From the IMG/VR virus record IMGVR_UViG_3300003690_003261, positions 1 through 64,000 of that record: 64,000 bases of DNA; one strand, given 5' to 3'. The position numbers were made by a program, and so were the translations under genes. Under the pieces are notes generated by a model, which was not told the origin of the DNA, did not search any database, and saw nothing but the letters and a program-made list of their open reading frames with translations. This DNA is from a virus. The first letter of the stretch is position 1. The number at the start of each line of letters is the position of its first letter. Positions 50,045 through 61,400 of the stretch are shown piece after piece.

Positions 50045-51704
50045 ATACATCAGCATCCACAAACAGATCCGAAGCTACGAGGCCCGTAGAGTTGAGCAGG
50101 CGATCAGCAAAAGGAAGCGGTTTGTCGTTGCGATAGGCTTGAGGATAACTTATGTCTTTGAGGCTCGCTAATTGTTCGATTTGCAAATGTAAAGTATCGA
50201 AATAACTGGCTAAAATCTGGGTAAGATACTTTACATTTTTCTGGCCTTCGAAATCTTCTTCGGTAATCCACGAAGGAATAGAATTATAAATAGATGCATT
50301 GTTATTCACATCATGCTGCGAACCCGTATGCTGGAGAGAGGTGGCAAGAGCAACGACGGCTGGGTGAGAAGACCGCATAATAGGGTCTTTAAACTCTTTT
50401 GTGGCAGCATTCGACAAAATAATTGCAGATCCGGTGTTACGCGATGTTGAGGTGTATCCTGTCCACGAACCATTCGTGAGGCGCCCAGAATAATCAAGTA
50501 CGACCGAATCGAACGAAGAGTTACCGGTAATACCTTCGTTAAATTTATAATAAACTCCTAGGGTAGTATTAACATCCTCTGTCGTTTCCACAAATGGGGT
50601 GGGATCATTGTTGGTACCCCCGCCCACCTGAGTGAACCAGTGGCGACCAATCTGTTTGCCATTTCTTTGTGTCTTCCAATATCGAAATTCATCCAGCGAA
50701 CCACTTAGCTTGCCGGCGCCCGTCATTGTCTCACCGTGATAAACATTTCCTGAAGGGTTGGTTACAATCGCGCCGATATTTGCCCGCAGAGACCCCACCA
50801 CATTGTCCAGACCTGACGAACCCAGCAGAGTTTCGCTGTTTAGATCGCCGTCTACATAAAACTTCGAAGTAATACCCAAGGCTGCCGTCTTCAAAGTAAG
50901 AGCATAATGATGCCAACTATCATCAGCAACCGTAGCTGTGGTGACAGCAGTACTCCCAACAGTGGCAAATTGAACTCCGGAGGTACCCGAGAGGGCCGTC
51001 AGCCTAAACGGGCCGGTTCCTCCAGTCAACTCAAGACGCAAGCGCCCGTATTGAGCGGACGATGAGAGTTCCCCATTCCATAAATCAAAAATAACCTCTT
51101 TTTCTGTAATGTCTATGTCAAAGGCGGTCTTTTTAAGCCAAAATTCTAGGGAGACACCCTTATTTTGTAAATCAAACTTAAGATTGCTTTCTCGATTTAG
51201 GTCTGGTTCGTAATAGTTAGCGCCACTAAATTGAGTTGCATACGGCGACATCCCGTAAGGGTTGGGGTGAGGCCCCCCTTCCAGATAAATGTTTTCGGGA
51301 GTGAGAGGCGTACCATAACCCTCAAGCTGGGCACCACTCAGATCGCCCCACCCATCGGCCGAAAAGATTATATATCCGTTTGTGCGAGGATACTTTGTGT
51401 CAAAAATATAAAGATCCAGATAGGTGGACTCATTTTCCCATTCTAAGCGCTCTTTTAAAGAACCGTCATAGGGATAATAATTGTAAATGTGATTTAAAGA
51501 TTGATTATAATACTCTTCAGCCGAGCCATAGCGCGCAAAATTACTAGGGAGCCGAAAATTAACGCGAGGAATGAACCGCTCTTCGCGAATAATATCCTGC
51601 TCTTGGAAGCCGACGGACTCGACTTCGCCCGCTATTTCTTCAGCTGACTTGTTGGCTAGCGCTTGAATCGTCGTCGCTTTACCAAAATAATCTTTGGCGC
51701 TCAT
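50025..51704 (-). CDS. Giant LamG-domain virion adhesin, N-terminal part
   Basis: A 559-residue frame starting MSAKDYFGKATTIQALANKS, with GSAEEYYNQSLNHIYNYYPY, then a LamG-like domain (about 170-420; VSLEFWLKKTAFDIDITEKE, ADDSWHHYALTLKTAALGI). A helical part follows (FEGQKNVKYLTQILASYFDT, LHLQIEQLASLKDISYPQAY), leading to PFADRLLNSTG and DLFVDADVLEK, where it stops within a few codons. The downstream frame picks up with EDRVYEKSLTDIKN, so both ORFs seem to encode one protein of roughly 4,090 residues. The helical region and YIYKTKG motif probably anchor it to the particle, with LamG modules as binding heads. Confidence 0.75.
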   Translation of the reverse strand: MSAKDYFGKATTIQALANKSAEEIAGEVESVGFQEQDIIREERFIPRVNFRLPSNFARYGSAEEYYNQSLNHIYNYYPYDGSLKERLEWENESTYLDLYIFDTKYPRTNGYIIFSADGWGDLSGAQLEGYGTPLTPENIYLEGGPHPNPYGMSPYATQFSGANYYEPDLNRESNLKFDLQNKGVSLEFWLKKTAFDIDITEKEVIFDLWNGELSSSAQYGRLRLELTGGTGPFRLTALSGTSGVQFATVGSTAVTTATVADDSWHHYALTLKTAALGITSKFYVDGDLNSETLLGSSGLDNVVGSLRANIGAIVTNPSGNVYHGETMTGAGKLSGSLDEFRYWKTQRNGKQIGRHWFTQVGGGTNNDPTPFVETTEDVNTTLGVYYKFNEGITGNSSFDSVVLDYSGRLTNGSWTGYTSTSRNTGSAIILSNAATKEFKDPIMRSSHPAVVALATSLQHTGSQHDVNNNASIYNSIPSWITEEDFEGQKNVKYLTQILASYFDTLHLQIEQLASLKDISYPQAYRNDKPLPFADRLLNSTGLVASDLFVDADVLEKRQK

Positions 51705-51711
51705 ACTCTAA

Positions 51712-53226
51712 TTATTCTTCAACTCTAAATTTGAACGTTTGCATTTGTTCTTCCCAATCTCCTACACTGTCATTATAATAAGATATTTTTATCTCATACA
51801 TATAACCGGCATCCAGAAGAGCCATATCGAGATCAAAATAATTGCCGTCTTTATCGTATGACAAGTACGTACTATAGTTTGATCCTGTCCCATATGGTAT
51901 AGCAACATAATCGTCCGTAACACGACGAATTGAATAAGACGCGCTGGGCATTATATCAGTGGGGTTGTTAGCGTTCGCTTTAACATAGATGGTTGGGTTC
52001 CAATTCCTGTCTCGGATAAAAAATCTGAATCGTGACGTGTCGTTTTGAAGATAAGACTTCTTAAGATTGGTGCAACTTGTAACTTTAGTAATGGTCGGCG
52101 CGGCACTATACGTCGGAAATGCTTCCGGGTACAGAGATCCTGTATAATATTGTAATGAACCGCTGTGCCAGACATCAAACAGAGACGAAGCTTCAGACGA
52201 CGTCGCCGCGAGGGCAGCGGTATATATTCCTGTTTTCACCCACGAAGCAGTTATATTAACGTTCCCATTCCATAAAGTTATTTTAGAACCTTTGGGAACA
52301 GTTGTCCCATCATATAAAGAAACATAAACGTCGCCGGTTCCTACACTTGGCAAATTAACCAAGCGGCCGCGGACATAGTTATACAAGTAGAGGTTGTTCA
52401 AATTATCCGCGGCTGGGGCGAAAGAACTGGAATAGAAGAAATATTCTCTGTCATCCTGAATCCTTGAGTCCCACCGAGCTTCGATGGCCGGCTTCTTAAA
52501 AAAGAACTCCGTGGACCTAGAGAAAAACTTCTTCGTATAATAAGATGTTGTTGCTCCTCCAGGATTATTGATAAGAACCGTCGTATCCTGGCCCGTAGAA
52601 CTTGAAAAGTAACCTTCTTGACTCGAGGATAAGTGGATCCCCACTCCATAGTTATTAGCATAAGCTGGATCTGCGCCAGATATCCACTTCTCTATCAAAC
52701 CTGTAATATTTAAATCTATATTTTCATAACCCTTTGGAAAAGAAACAGAGTAGTTCGAACCAGTTCGGTAATCACCACCGATAGAAGTCCAGACGCCACC
52801 GTCTCCAGAAGCTGACAATCGAGCCTTGAGCCAATTTGCAGACCCCAAGTCCTTATACTCGTCCATATCAAGCCCGGTTCCCTCGGACCAAGATCGTGAT
52901 AGAGGGGCGATTGTTAAACTAAACCCTTGAGGAAGAGTAAAAGGATGCTGCGCATTATACATCTTTAAATAAAAGGATACGCTTCCTGATGCAGGAATAG
53001 TACCGGCAGTTCTAGCTGCTGAAATAGACGTAATGGGAAACTTTATTAACATCCTAGACAACTCTTGAGATTGCCCGGTAGAACCGCTGGTTTGACCGTA
53101 GATGGAGAAAACCTCTAGGGAGTCAGCATAACCCATGTTTGACCCAGTTCCTCGTGTAGAGAGACCCGACTCAAAAGCATTAGTTATGGTTGTATCGGCG
53201 CTTGCAACGAATTTTAAAATGCCCAC
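51712..53226 (-). CDS. DNRLRE-like beta-sandwich virion protein
   Basis: A 504-residue protein starting (GTG) MGILKFVASADTTITNAFES. The first 230 residues follow the DNRLRE-type pattern: ADTTI at the start, GYADSLEVFS, RMLIKFPIT, GSVSFYLKMYN, APLSRSWSEG, NWLKARL, IDLNITGLIEKWISG and NNYGVGIHL. Such domains occur in surface and adhesion proteins. The C-terminal half is beta-rich with Tyr/Ser-rich strands (ATSSEASSLFDVWHSGSLQY), ending MQTFKFRVEE. It sits between gp6 and the giant adhesin with a TAGTG overlap, so it may be a connector or fibre part of the baseplate. Confidence 0.55.
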   Translation of the reverse strand: MGILKFVASADTTITNAFESGLSTRGTGSNMGYADSLEVFSIYGQTSGSTGQSQELSRMLIKFPITSISAARTAGTIPASGSVSFYLKMYNAQHPFTLPQGFSLTIAPLSRSWSEGTGLDMDEYKDLGSANWLKARLSASGDGGVWTSIGGDYRTGSNYSVSFPKGYENIDLNITGLIEKWISGADPAYANNYGVGIHLSSSQEGYFSSSTGQDTTVLINNPGGATTSYYTKKFFSRSTEFFFKKPAIEARWDSRIQDDREYFFYSSSFAPAADNLNNLYLYNYVRGRLVNLPSVGTGDVYVSLYDGTTVPKGSKITLWNGNVNITASWVKTGIYTAALAATSSEASSLFDVWHSGSLQYYTGSLYPEAFPTYSAAPTITKVTSCTNLKKSYLQNDTSRFRFFIRDRNWNPTIYVKANANNPTDIMPSASYSIRRVTDDYVAIPYGTGSNYSTYLSYDKDGNYFDLDMALLDAGYMYEIKISYYNDSVGDWEEQMQTFKFRVEE

Positions 53227-55022
53227 TATCTTATGGTCCCCTGAATGTCAGCATTCGGAAATTTAAGTTCAAAAATAGTTGTCTCGGCGGCATTGATCAT
53301 CTTTCCATCTGCAGACAACTTAGATTGAAAATCATAATTGCTTTCGGAATACCGGCCGCCTTGTTTCGGAATCATTTGCACATCAAATACGTCCAAAACT
53401 CCTTTAACTTTGAGTAGTTCACGATAAACATCCGACAAAAGAAGTGGCTCACCAATATCAAACTGATTCTTTGCATAAAATTTAGCTAAGCGAGCGCCGG
53501 CTCTATTAATGACCGTATAACGATTAGCATTCGCTTCTAAATTAATTTGATATTTAATTCCAAAATTTACTATCTCCGCATCTAAAATGTCAACCGTATC
53601 ATTAACCATCTTATATGGTCCAATCCAATTTTTTATATTATTTTTTAGAGTTGTATTAGATGGAGTCAGCTTGCCACTTGTATTCGTGGAGATGACATAT
53701 AGATTGAGATTTCTTTTAAACTCATCAAAATCTTTAACAATTCGAGCGCGATGGATGGCGCCGAATTTTCCAGGCATCCCATAAACTATTGCCTGATAAT
53801 CTTGAACAGTTACGGCACGATTTTGAGTAGCAAAATAGCCCTTTACTCGTTGTTTAATATCCTCAGAGCTGGGGAGACTAATACTGCCCACAAATGCTTC
53901 CTCGTTGGTGACTTCTAGAGAGTTCCGGACCGCGGCCCTTGTCGCGACCAAAAGTGATCCCTGGTCATTAAACTTAAAATTAGGGGATGCAACTCTAGTA
54001 ATGGTGTCTACAGCCGCATTGACATCATTACCACTGTTTAATCGATAAGTTACTCGCAGTTTAGTGTTAGAGGGTGCAATCCCAAACTTATCTGTACTAA
54101 TAAGTTTGGTAGGATCAAAATCTAAATCTGTTATATAATTTCTGCCGGTCATATCAAGCATAAGGTTGGTGGGATCTAATACAGAATTACTTAATAATTC
54201 CGAATCTGAGCCATATCCAAACTGTAGGAACGACGAAACAGAAGTTTGTTCTAGTACAAAGCGACGCGCTACGGGGACCGCTTTAAGAATATTCGGTACC
54301 GTTGAACGATTAGAATCCGAATTGCGAACAGCCTTATAAATAGTATTTTGAGAAAGATTGTCTACCTGAACATATTCATGACCTTCTGAATCTACTACGC
54401 TTAAAATATCTGCGACATTCACATTGGAAAGAGGAATTTTTAAAAACCTTTGAAACTCTCCTATAGTAAACTCTTGTACTGTTGCCTTCCCGGAAACGCC
54501 GCGGCCCAAGGATCGAATAATATAGGCCGTGGCTGTGCCGGTATCGGAGTCTGCTTCGCCCACCACGACTTGATTGGTGGGTGTCGCGAAATTAACATTC
54601 TCTAAAAGAGTGTAGCCTCCCCCTCCCGTCGACGTGAATGTCGAACCCGCGCGCAGAGTTGGTGCATAGGATAAATCTGGGCCGCCGCCAACAGACGTGG
54701 CCGGGACTCTAATATAGAAGGTTAATAGACCGAAAGAAGAGGGGCTTGCAGGGAGGCGGAACCCTAACTGCCGAGCGTGTCTCACAACATTATTATATTG
54801 TACGGCCGAATCTAAAAAGCTTTCGTTTGCCTGATAATCTAGATAGAAAGATAAAATGTCGCCGACATATGAAACAGTGTCCAACATGAGGGACCCAAAC
54901 GAGGCTTCACTGAAGTCTTTATAAGTATTGGGATAATGCCTTTTGGCATAATTTTCTAAGTCTCTACGAATTGAATCATAATCGCGACTGGTATAGTTTA
55001 TGGCTTGTAGTTTCTTTGGCAT
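53226..55022 (-). CDS. Baseplate wedge protein (T4 gp6-like, baseplate J superfamily)
   Basis: A 598-residue protein starting MPKKLQAINYTSRDYDSIRR. The signature blocks are FGSLMLDTVSYVGDILSFYL, YQANESFLDSAVQYNNVVRH and ARQLGFRLPASPSSFGLLTF, seen in gp6-type wedge proteins. The C-terminal part contains RVKGYFATQNRAVTVQDYQA, then IVYGMPGKFGAIHRARIVKD, also typical of the J superfamily. In T4 gp6 dimers form the ring that frames the contractile baseplate. The gene follows gp25, as in many myoviruses, confirming a contractile tail. Confidence 0.9.
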   Translation of the reverse strand: MPKKLQAINYTSRDYDSIRRDLENYAKRHYPNTYKDFSEASFGSLMLDTVSYVGDILSFYLDYQANESFLDSAVQYNNVVRHARQLGFRLPASPSSFGLLTFYIRVPATSVGGGPDLSYAPTLRAGSTFTSTGGGGYTLLENVNFATPTNQVVVGEADSDTGTATAYIIRSLGRGVSGKATVQEFTIGEFQRFLKIPLSNVNVADILSVVDSEGHEYVQVDNLSQNTIYKAVRNSDSNRSTVPNILKAVPVARRFVLEQTSVSSFLQFGYGSDSELLSNSVLDPTNLMLDMTGRNYITDLDFDPTKLISTDKFGIAPSNTKLRVTYRLNSGNDVNAAVDTITRVASPNFKFNDQGSLLVATRAAVRNSLEVTNEEAFVGSISLPSSEDIKQRVKGYFATQNRAVTVQDYQAIVYGMPGKFGAIHRARIVKDFDEFKRNLNLYVISTNTSGKLTPSNTTLKNNIKNWIGPYKMVNDTVDILDAEIVNFGIKYQINLEANANRYTVINRAGARLAKFYAKNQFDIGEPLLLSDVYRELLKVKGVLDVFDVQMIPKQGGRYSESNYDFQSKLSADGKMINAAETTIFELKFPNADIQGTIR

Positions 55023-55048
55023 CCAAATGCTCCCGATAATAATTAGTT

Positions 55049-55435
55049 CTAAAAATCAATTTGAAGCGTAGTAGACGCTTGTAATGGTACTATTGTGAAG
55101 TGAATAGACACAGATAAGTCATGGGGATACATATCTGGGTTGTTTTCGGGAACTGAAAAATCAATTTTGTTGAGCTGAATATAACTCATGTACCTTTTTG
55201 TTTGTTCCACAATTCGATCATTGATCATTGCATGTGTAGAGGGGCTATTCGCCTCAAAAAGATATTGTTTTAGCCCCACCCCATACTCTGGATCCATCAT
55301 ACGCTCGCCAGGAATTGTTAATATGAGCATCTTAAAGTTTTGCTTAATCAACTCAACCTGATTCCTTATAAGCGCATACGGCCCATCGATGGGACTTACT
55401 TGAAGAGGTAATCTGACCGCGAATCCACCTGACAT
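55049..55435 (-). CDS. Baseplate wedge protein (T4 gp25-like)
   Basis: A 128-residue protein with the compact gp25 fold. ALIRNQVELIKQNFKMLIL leads to TIPGERMMDPEYGVGLKQYL, the conserved PGER-x-M-x-P-x-x-G-x-x-L core, then LFEANSP and a final beta part (HFTIVPLQASTTLQIDF). In contractile tails gp25 connects the baseplate to the start of the sheath. Length is normal for the family. It is followed by gp6 and preceded by the 2082-residue virion protein. Confidence 0.9.
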   Translation of the reverse strand: MSGGFAVRLPLQVSPIDGPYALIRNQVELIKQNFKMLILTIPGERMMDPEYGVGLKQYLFEANSPSTHAMINDRIVEQTKRYMSYIQLNKIDFSVPENNPDMYPHDLSVSIHFTIVPLQASTTLQIDF

Positions 55436-55456
55436 TTTAATATCTCCTTTCTATAA

Positions 55457-58400
55457 TTAACACTCACTTCCACTTTCCTCTTCAGAAATTTCTGTTCCAG
55501 ATGAGCGCTCGTCTCCGAAGGCTTCCTTTAGTTCATCTTCCAACGCGTTCTTGAGCAACATTAATAATAAATAAACAATCCCAAATGGACCGGGCGGCAA
55601 CATTAGTAGACCCAAGAAAGTTCCAGTAAAGTCCACCCCTTCAACAGTTATGCGCGGGAAGAAATTTTCTTTAATTTCTTCCGGGACGTTGTTTCGAGGA
55701 TCTCGTGGATCGGGGTCGCCTTCTTTATATGTTAGCTGCGGGGGCATTTTCGGGAGCCCGAAACCGTCGCTGTCAGGATCATCTTCAATCTTCAGAGGAT
55801 TGCCAATTAAAGGCCCGAAGATCGGATTCAAAAACGGAACCGAATCGGGAGAGATTGGAGGAGGAAAAGGCACCAGATGTGCACCATGGTCATGAGGGGG
55901 ATCTTCCACCGCAAAGGGATCAGGAGGCTCCGCATACAAATGAAATCCGGACTGGGATGCTTTCATAGCCAGGGTTAGTAAACAGAATAAAAGCTTCAGT
56001 ACTCCTTCCCCGCTGATCCCGGGTGCAAGGCCGCCGGGAGAATTACCATCTGCATCAGGAGGAGGCCCGTCTTTTAGGAATTGGATCGGGGGTGTCACGT
56101 CAATTGCTTGTCCAATTTTATAAAAAACAGCGCCCGTAATATCACGAATAATTTTTGATAGCGCAACGTGTGGGTCCATCATTTCGCTTATTCCCCGCAA
56201 TATATTAATTGGGGTTTCGATAAGCATCTTTAAAATAAATTCCAAAGCCGATTGTTGCAAATCACTCAATATATCAGGGCCGCCGGCCGCTAGGGCCTGC
56301 GGGCCAGGGCGTCCTGCACGGGGGTCTGTAATGGCATTCTCATTTAGCACCGTGTCGGTAAAAATTTGTACGCAGCGGGCCTTGGGGGCGCCCAACAATT
56401 TATCAAAAGCCGGGAAAAACTGCGTCGTTAAATAAAAATTGTGCATTACAGGTATAAGGGTCGTCACATCGCGGCTAAACGTCTTCCCAAAATAATCTTC
56501 AAAAACTGGGTCCATGGCAATTGCCAACAGCTCACTATTAGTTCCCTCTTCATTATAGAAACCCAGCTGAGTTCTTAATATTGGAACATCTTGTCTCTCA
56601 TATTGGCCGCTTGATTCTACGAACACAAATTTTGATTCTGTTTGTGTTGTGGCTATTTCATTAGCCAAAGGTATAAATGCATCAAGTCTTTTTAGTGGAA
56701 CCCGATATAAATTAATGTTCTCGCCTAAACTCATTCGACATCGCGGGGCTAAAAGATTACCCCAGTCCTCTGTAAATAACTTAGACTCCTCTCCTGAGGC
56801 CGCGGGGGGTTTGGTCGTGCCGGGCTCTATTATCGTCCCCATGGGGTGGCCATCTTGGCCGATGAATGCCCGGGCGATTTCTTTTGGTGTATATTCAACC
56901 GGAATATCAAGAGACTCTGGGAAATAGTAAACCACATTATATCTAATATTCAGATTAGTAAACCTGAGATTAACCTCTGCACCAGATTGTAAGCCCGTTA
57001 GTGCTTCTCTAAAGCGCGCACCAAAAACTGCAGTCTTAAATAAATCAAATTCAAGGCCATACTCTTGGCCGCTTGTGTTGCTAATAATCTCAGGAACGGT
57101 GCCGCCGGTGGTGGATTCTACACTGTCCCACACTACTTGGCGCTCTAAAACTATCTTTCCATATGCTAGCGAGTTGGTAATGTCGGCTTCTTTAATGGTG
57201 TTTTTAGTTCTATTAATAAGATTTGTGAGAGAGTTTCCCCACCCCACATCGTTATACCATCTACGCAAAGAGGAATATTTACCATAGCCGCTGCCTCCTA
57301 GAGGGCCAGGGTCAATGTTTGGGTTGTGGTGTACATAAACATAAGCATCCTCTTCGGAGGTGCCGGTCCCATATTCCCACGCCCCGAACCACCCGGGCTG
57401 GAATGTAAGAATATCTTCTATAAAGGCTTTATTAAACGGCTTCGGATCCAGCAAACTAGAAGATGCCTTCACGGCGTTGGAGACGGGACGCTTAGAATTC
57501 ATGATGCGATGGCCGGTAAGATATTCTATAATCGCTGGGAAATCCGTGGGGCCAAATACCATCCCTTCGGGGAATACCACTTCTCCCTCGTGATCCAGGA
57601 GGCCTCCGTTTTGAAGAGCGTAAGGGCGTTTAATCTTTTTATTAAAATATTCCACCATTTTTTCGCTTATCATCGGGTGACTTCGCACATAACGCTCAAC
57701 CTGTTCTCTGATTGTCACCGACATAAATTCTCTCACCAATGGCGAACCTAAAATATGATCAATTTCAAAGGCCGAAAACACAAATATATTCTTAATAATA
57801 AATTGAGCAATGTGAATCTGAATTAAAAGCAGGAAAAGACCATATCGAATTACTTCGCGAATCTTGGTCCCCATGGGATTTAGGCCATCGCTATCAGCAT
57901 CATAGCAGAGGGCGTCTAACATCTCGTCATTTAGTTCTTCTAAAATACTGCTGACGTCGAGCAAGTCGGCCACGTCTTCAGGAAGACAATTTGCGTTATC
58001 ATGAAAAAAGTTTAATGAATTCAACCGCGTAATGTCAAAAATACCGTTTTTCTGCACATAGTCAAAAGCAGATTCTACGAAGCCGGCATAAACAGCCGGG
58101 AACAGGACGGTGTCCACCTCTCTTTTAACTTGCTCTCGGCGTTCGGGGGTATAGAGACCCAAACTAAGAGTGGGGAACGGTATATTTTCGATTAATGCAT
58201 CTGTAAACAGCGCAGCATAAGGATTGGTGTCGCGGCCGGAGTCGATGATGGTAGTGGGGGGCTCAGATGTACCAAATTTTATAGCAGCCTCATAGGTAGG
58301 CAAAAGTTTAGATTTTAAAGACACATCAATATATTTGCTATTGGTGTCAGCCTCTATGGTAGAAAGTGTGGGAAACTTAATTGTTAAGGCATCAATTTCG

Positions 58401-61400
58401 TTGTTTAGGTCTGATGGCACCATCTGATATTTGGGCACAGACGTGCTCCCGTAAAACGACCCCGGGACTGCCTGCCACTGACTTGCAGCTGCAGCGGGAA
58501 ATGCGAAAGTAAGGTGTGGTGGCTTGTAAGAATCATATCCATTTGACAGAAACAATTGAGGCGTCGTAGAATAAAACTTTCCCGACTGTACAAGTTCTGT
58601 TCGGGACGCGGACTCCAGAGTAGAAAAAGACTCTCGCGGATCAAATATGGCCGTGTCCCCCATATAATCTTGAAACTTTTGTGTGAAACTGGCTGGAAAA
58701 TCATAAGTAATCGCCGGCGGGGTCGAACCTCCCTGCTCGTTTTGATTTGCAATGTTGGCAAATGCTTCCTCGATCCCGCCTAGGGCCTGGGCAAATTCGG
58801 GATCATTAAGCATCTCGTTCATCACGTCTACTACGACCTCTATTACTTCTCCAACGACGTCTGCCTCTAGGCCGAGGATCTCTCCTATATCGCAAGTTTC
58901 CTCCATGGTGTCCATCATACTGCCCATCGAAGCAAACACCTCTTGCATCCTTTCAAGAATCTGACGCGCGATCTTGCTCAGTTCTTCACCGCCCTCTCCT
59001 ACCACGCCGGCCGCGTCGAGGGTGGACCCCATAAGTCGGGTGGCGGGATTATCCGCAATGCGTGGTTCCTTAAGCGCCTGTTGGGCCGCCCCAACCGAAT
59101 TAACAAAGTCCTCTTCAATAACCCCAACAACAGTTTGAAGGAGGCCGGGGATTGTATCATTGAAAAGTGGATTTGCTATAAAGTTGGGGCGATCGGGACA
59201 TTGTAAGTTGATACCTTGCCCTTCGCCGCGGCCCTTATCGCCCGGGCTGGGAGGGCGGGCAGCGCCATTGTATGGAGGGCCTCCGGGATTACTAAGACCG
59301 AAGGGATCTGGGAGGCCGTCAGCCAATCGTTGCAAAAGTTCATCGATTCTATCAGGAGCTGCCTCTTCCAACAAACACAAATTATCTATATTTGCCTGGA
59401 ACAGCTCATTCGCAATCTCATTGCAGAAATCGGTTAGGTCCACAAAGCGAGATAAGTTAGCAAAGAACCCTATTATGGCGCCATAAGTATTCAGAGTTGT
59501 CCGAATCTGTAAATCCGGATATTCTAAATTGAAATCTATGATTTTCTCTATTGTTTCGTAAGGAACTTCCGCGCGATTCATAAACAAAAAGCATATATCC
59601 ATTGAACTAAGAATAGCGGATAGGTCTCTTAAATATTTCATTATCTGATCGTAAGAGAATCCGTCCTTAGCAAAAACTTGGGCGAGGGGTCCCGTTGGCG
59701 GTTTTGTCCCGAGATTACCAACAGGGGCCGGAGGTACTGGCGTAAGAGGAGTCCCATTAGGATTTAAAGCTGATTGGTTGGAAATATTGGGCATCCCCGC
59801 ACTATCATTTAAGTTGTTGGCAACCAAATCCGCCAAATCATTGGCGCCGTAGTCGTCTGCGCGAGGATTGTTTAACTTGCACAGTTCCTTCAAAAGAGCT
59901 GCTAATGCCTTTACAATTTCTAAAAGAGACTCCATAAGAGTGTCGATCAGCATCTTCCTTATCTGAGGCCATAGTTGCCCGTCGACGGTGAATATTTCAA
60001 ACATCGACAGATCAATTTCTGGCATCGACATCGCATTTTTCGGCCCTTCTGGCTCCTCGTAAATTTGCAGCCCCACTTGCCTTATCGCGCCGCTGACAGC
60101 CTTAAGCAACCGAGCAAATGCCGGCGCAAGACCGAAGGTAGCACAAATCATTGCTTCCTTCGCCAACTCATCAATTCCTATTTTACGAAGTAGCAATCCT
60201 AATTTGGAATTCTTTTTAATACCGGGGAAATTGCCCTCTAAAACACCCTCGATGCCTTTAGTCACATCCATTGCAGTTTTTAAGGCTTTAGCTTTATTTG
60301 CTGCAACTACTTTCTTGTATACTTCAGGATTCTCTCTTACTTTTTGCCTATACTCTCGCATTTCTTTTGGCGAGAGCGCAAGCTTAAATCCCTTTTCTAA
60401 ATTCTTAACATCCCCGAGATCGATCACTCCATACTTGGCTGCTTCCTTAAGAAAAAGGTTTTCTGTATCAACAGGTTTGGGGAGATCATCCCACACAAAA
60501 TTACTATCTAACCCAAAATCTCCGGGCGAAGTACTTCCCAAGAAGTCTATAAAGGAAAAATCTGGAGCATTCGGGCCTGAGGCAAGGCCCATCACTCGCA
60601 CTAGCATTTCGTAATTTTTGAGCGTCGCCAAAATTAAAGGATCATTAAGCTGCACGTTATATAAAATGTTTGTCATATAACCAGTTCTTAACGTTTGGCG
60701 CGAGAGAGATATTTCATTTACTACATAAGAGATTCCAGAAATTACAGGTTTCCCACGATGGACTCCACTAATACGGTTGCCAAAATGAAGAACAAGCAAA
60801 TCAGCATCTGTAAACTCAACCTGGGAAGCCGACAGTGTAAAAGTGCCAGTATTATAGGCATCCGTCAAGTCTTTCATCAATTCTGCTACAACCATATGTA
60901 AGATTTTCATCATCCCCTGTTGCGTCGAATTAAAATCTAAATTAATAGGAAGGGCGCCTGGGAATCCATCTAGTTGCCGCTGAAATGAGGAAAGGCCGTC
61001 GTTCACCAAATTATTAGTTTCTAAAAGAGACCCGATCACCAAAGTAGTAGAAGCACTACCTCCTTTAATCCCCTCATCTACATTAAAAAGCTCAATGGCC
61101 TCATCAATATCGGGAAGCATTCCTATAGCCCCAAGCATATCTTTCATTATTTTGGGGGAATAAGTTGAAACAGTGAGAGTTTCGTCGGAATCTGGGATTG
61201 CCATACCATTCACTAAATTATAGCTAGCCATCGAAGCTTTGGTATTTGCCTTAAGAAGCGTCACATCATTGTAAGTTAGTGGGAGACCAAACTCTTCCAA
61301 AGTAACTAGAACCATGTGCTTTGTGGGCTTTAAGACAGGGCTGGCCGGCTCGTAGTACACTGCCGTCAGTCTGGGCGCTTCGGGGTTGCTTATACTGGTG

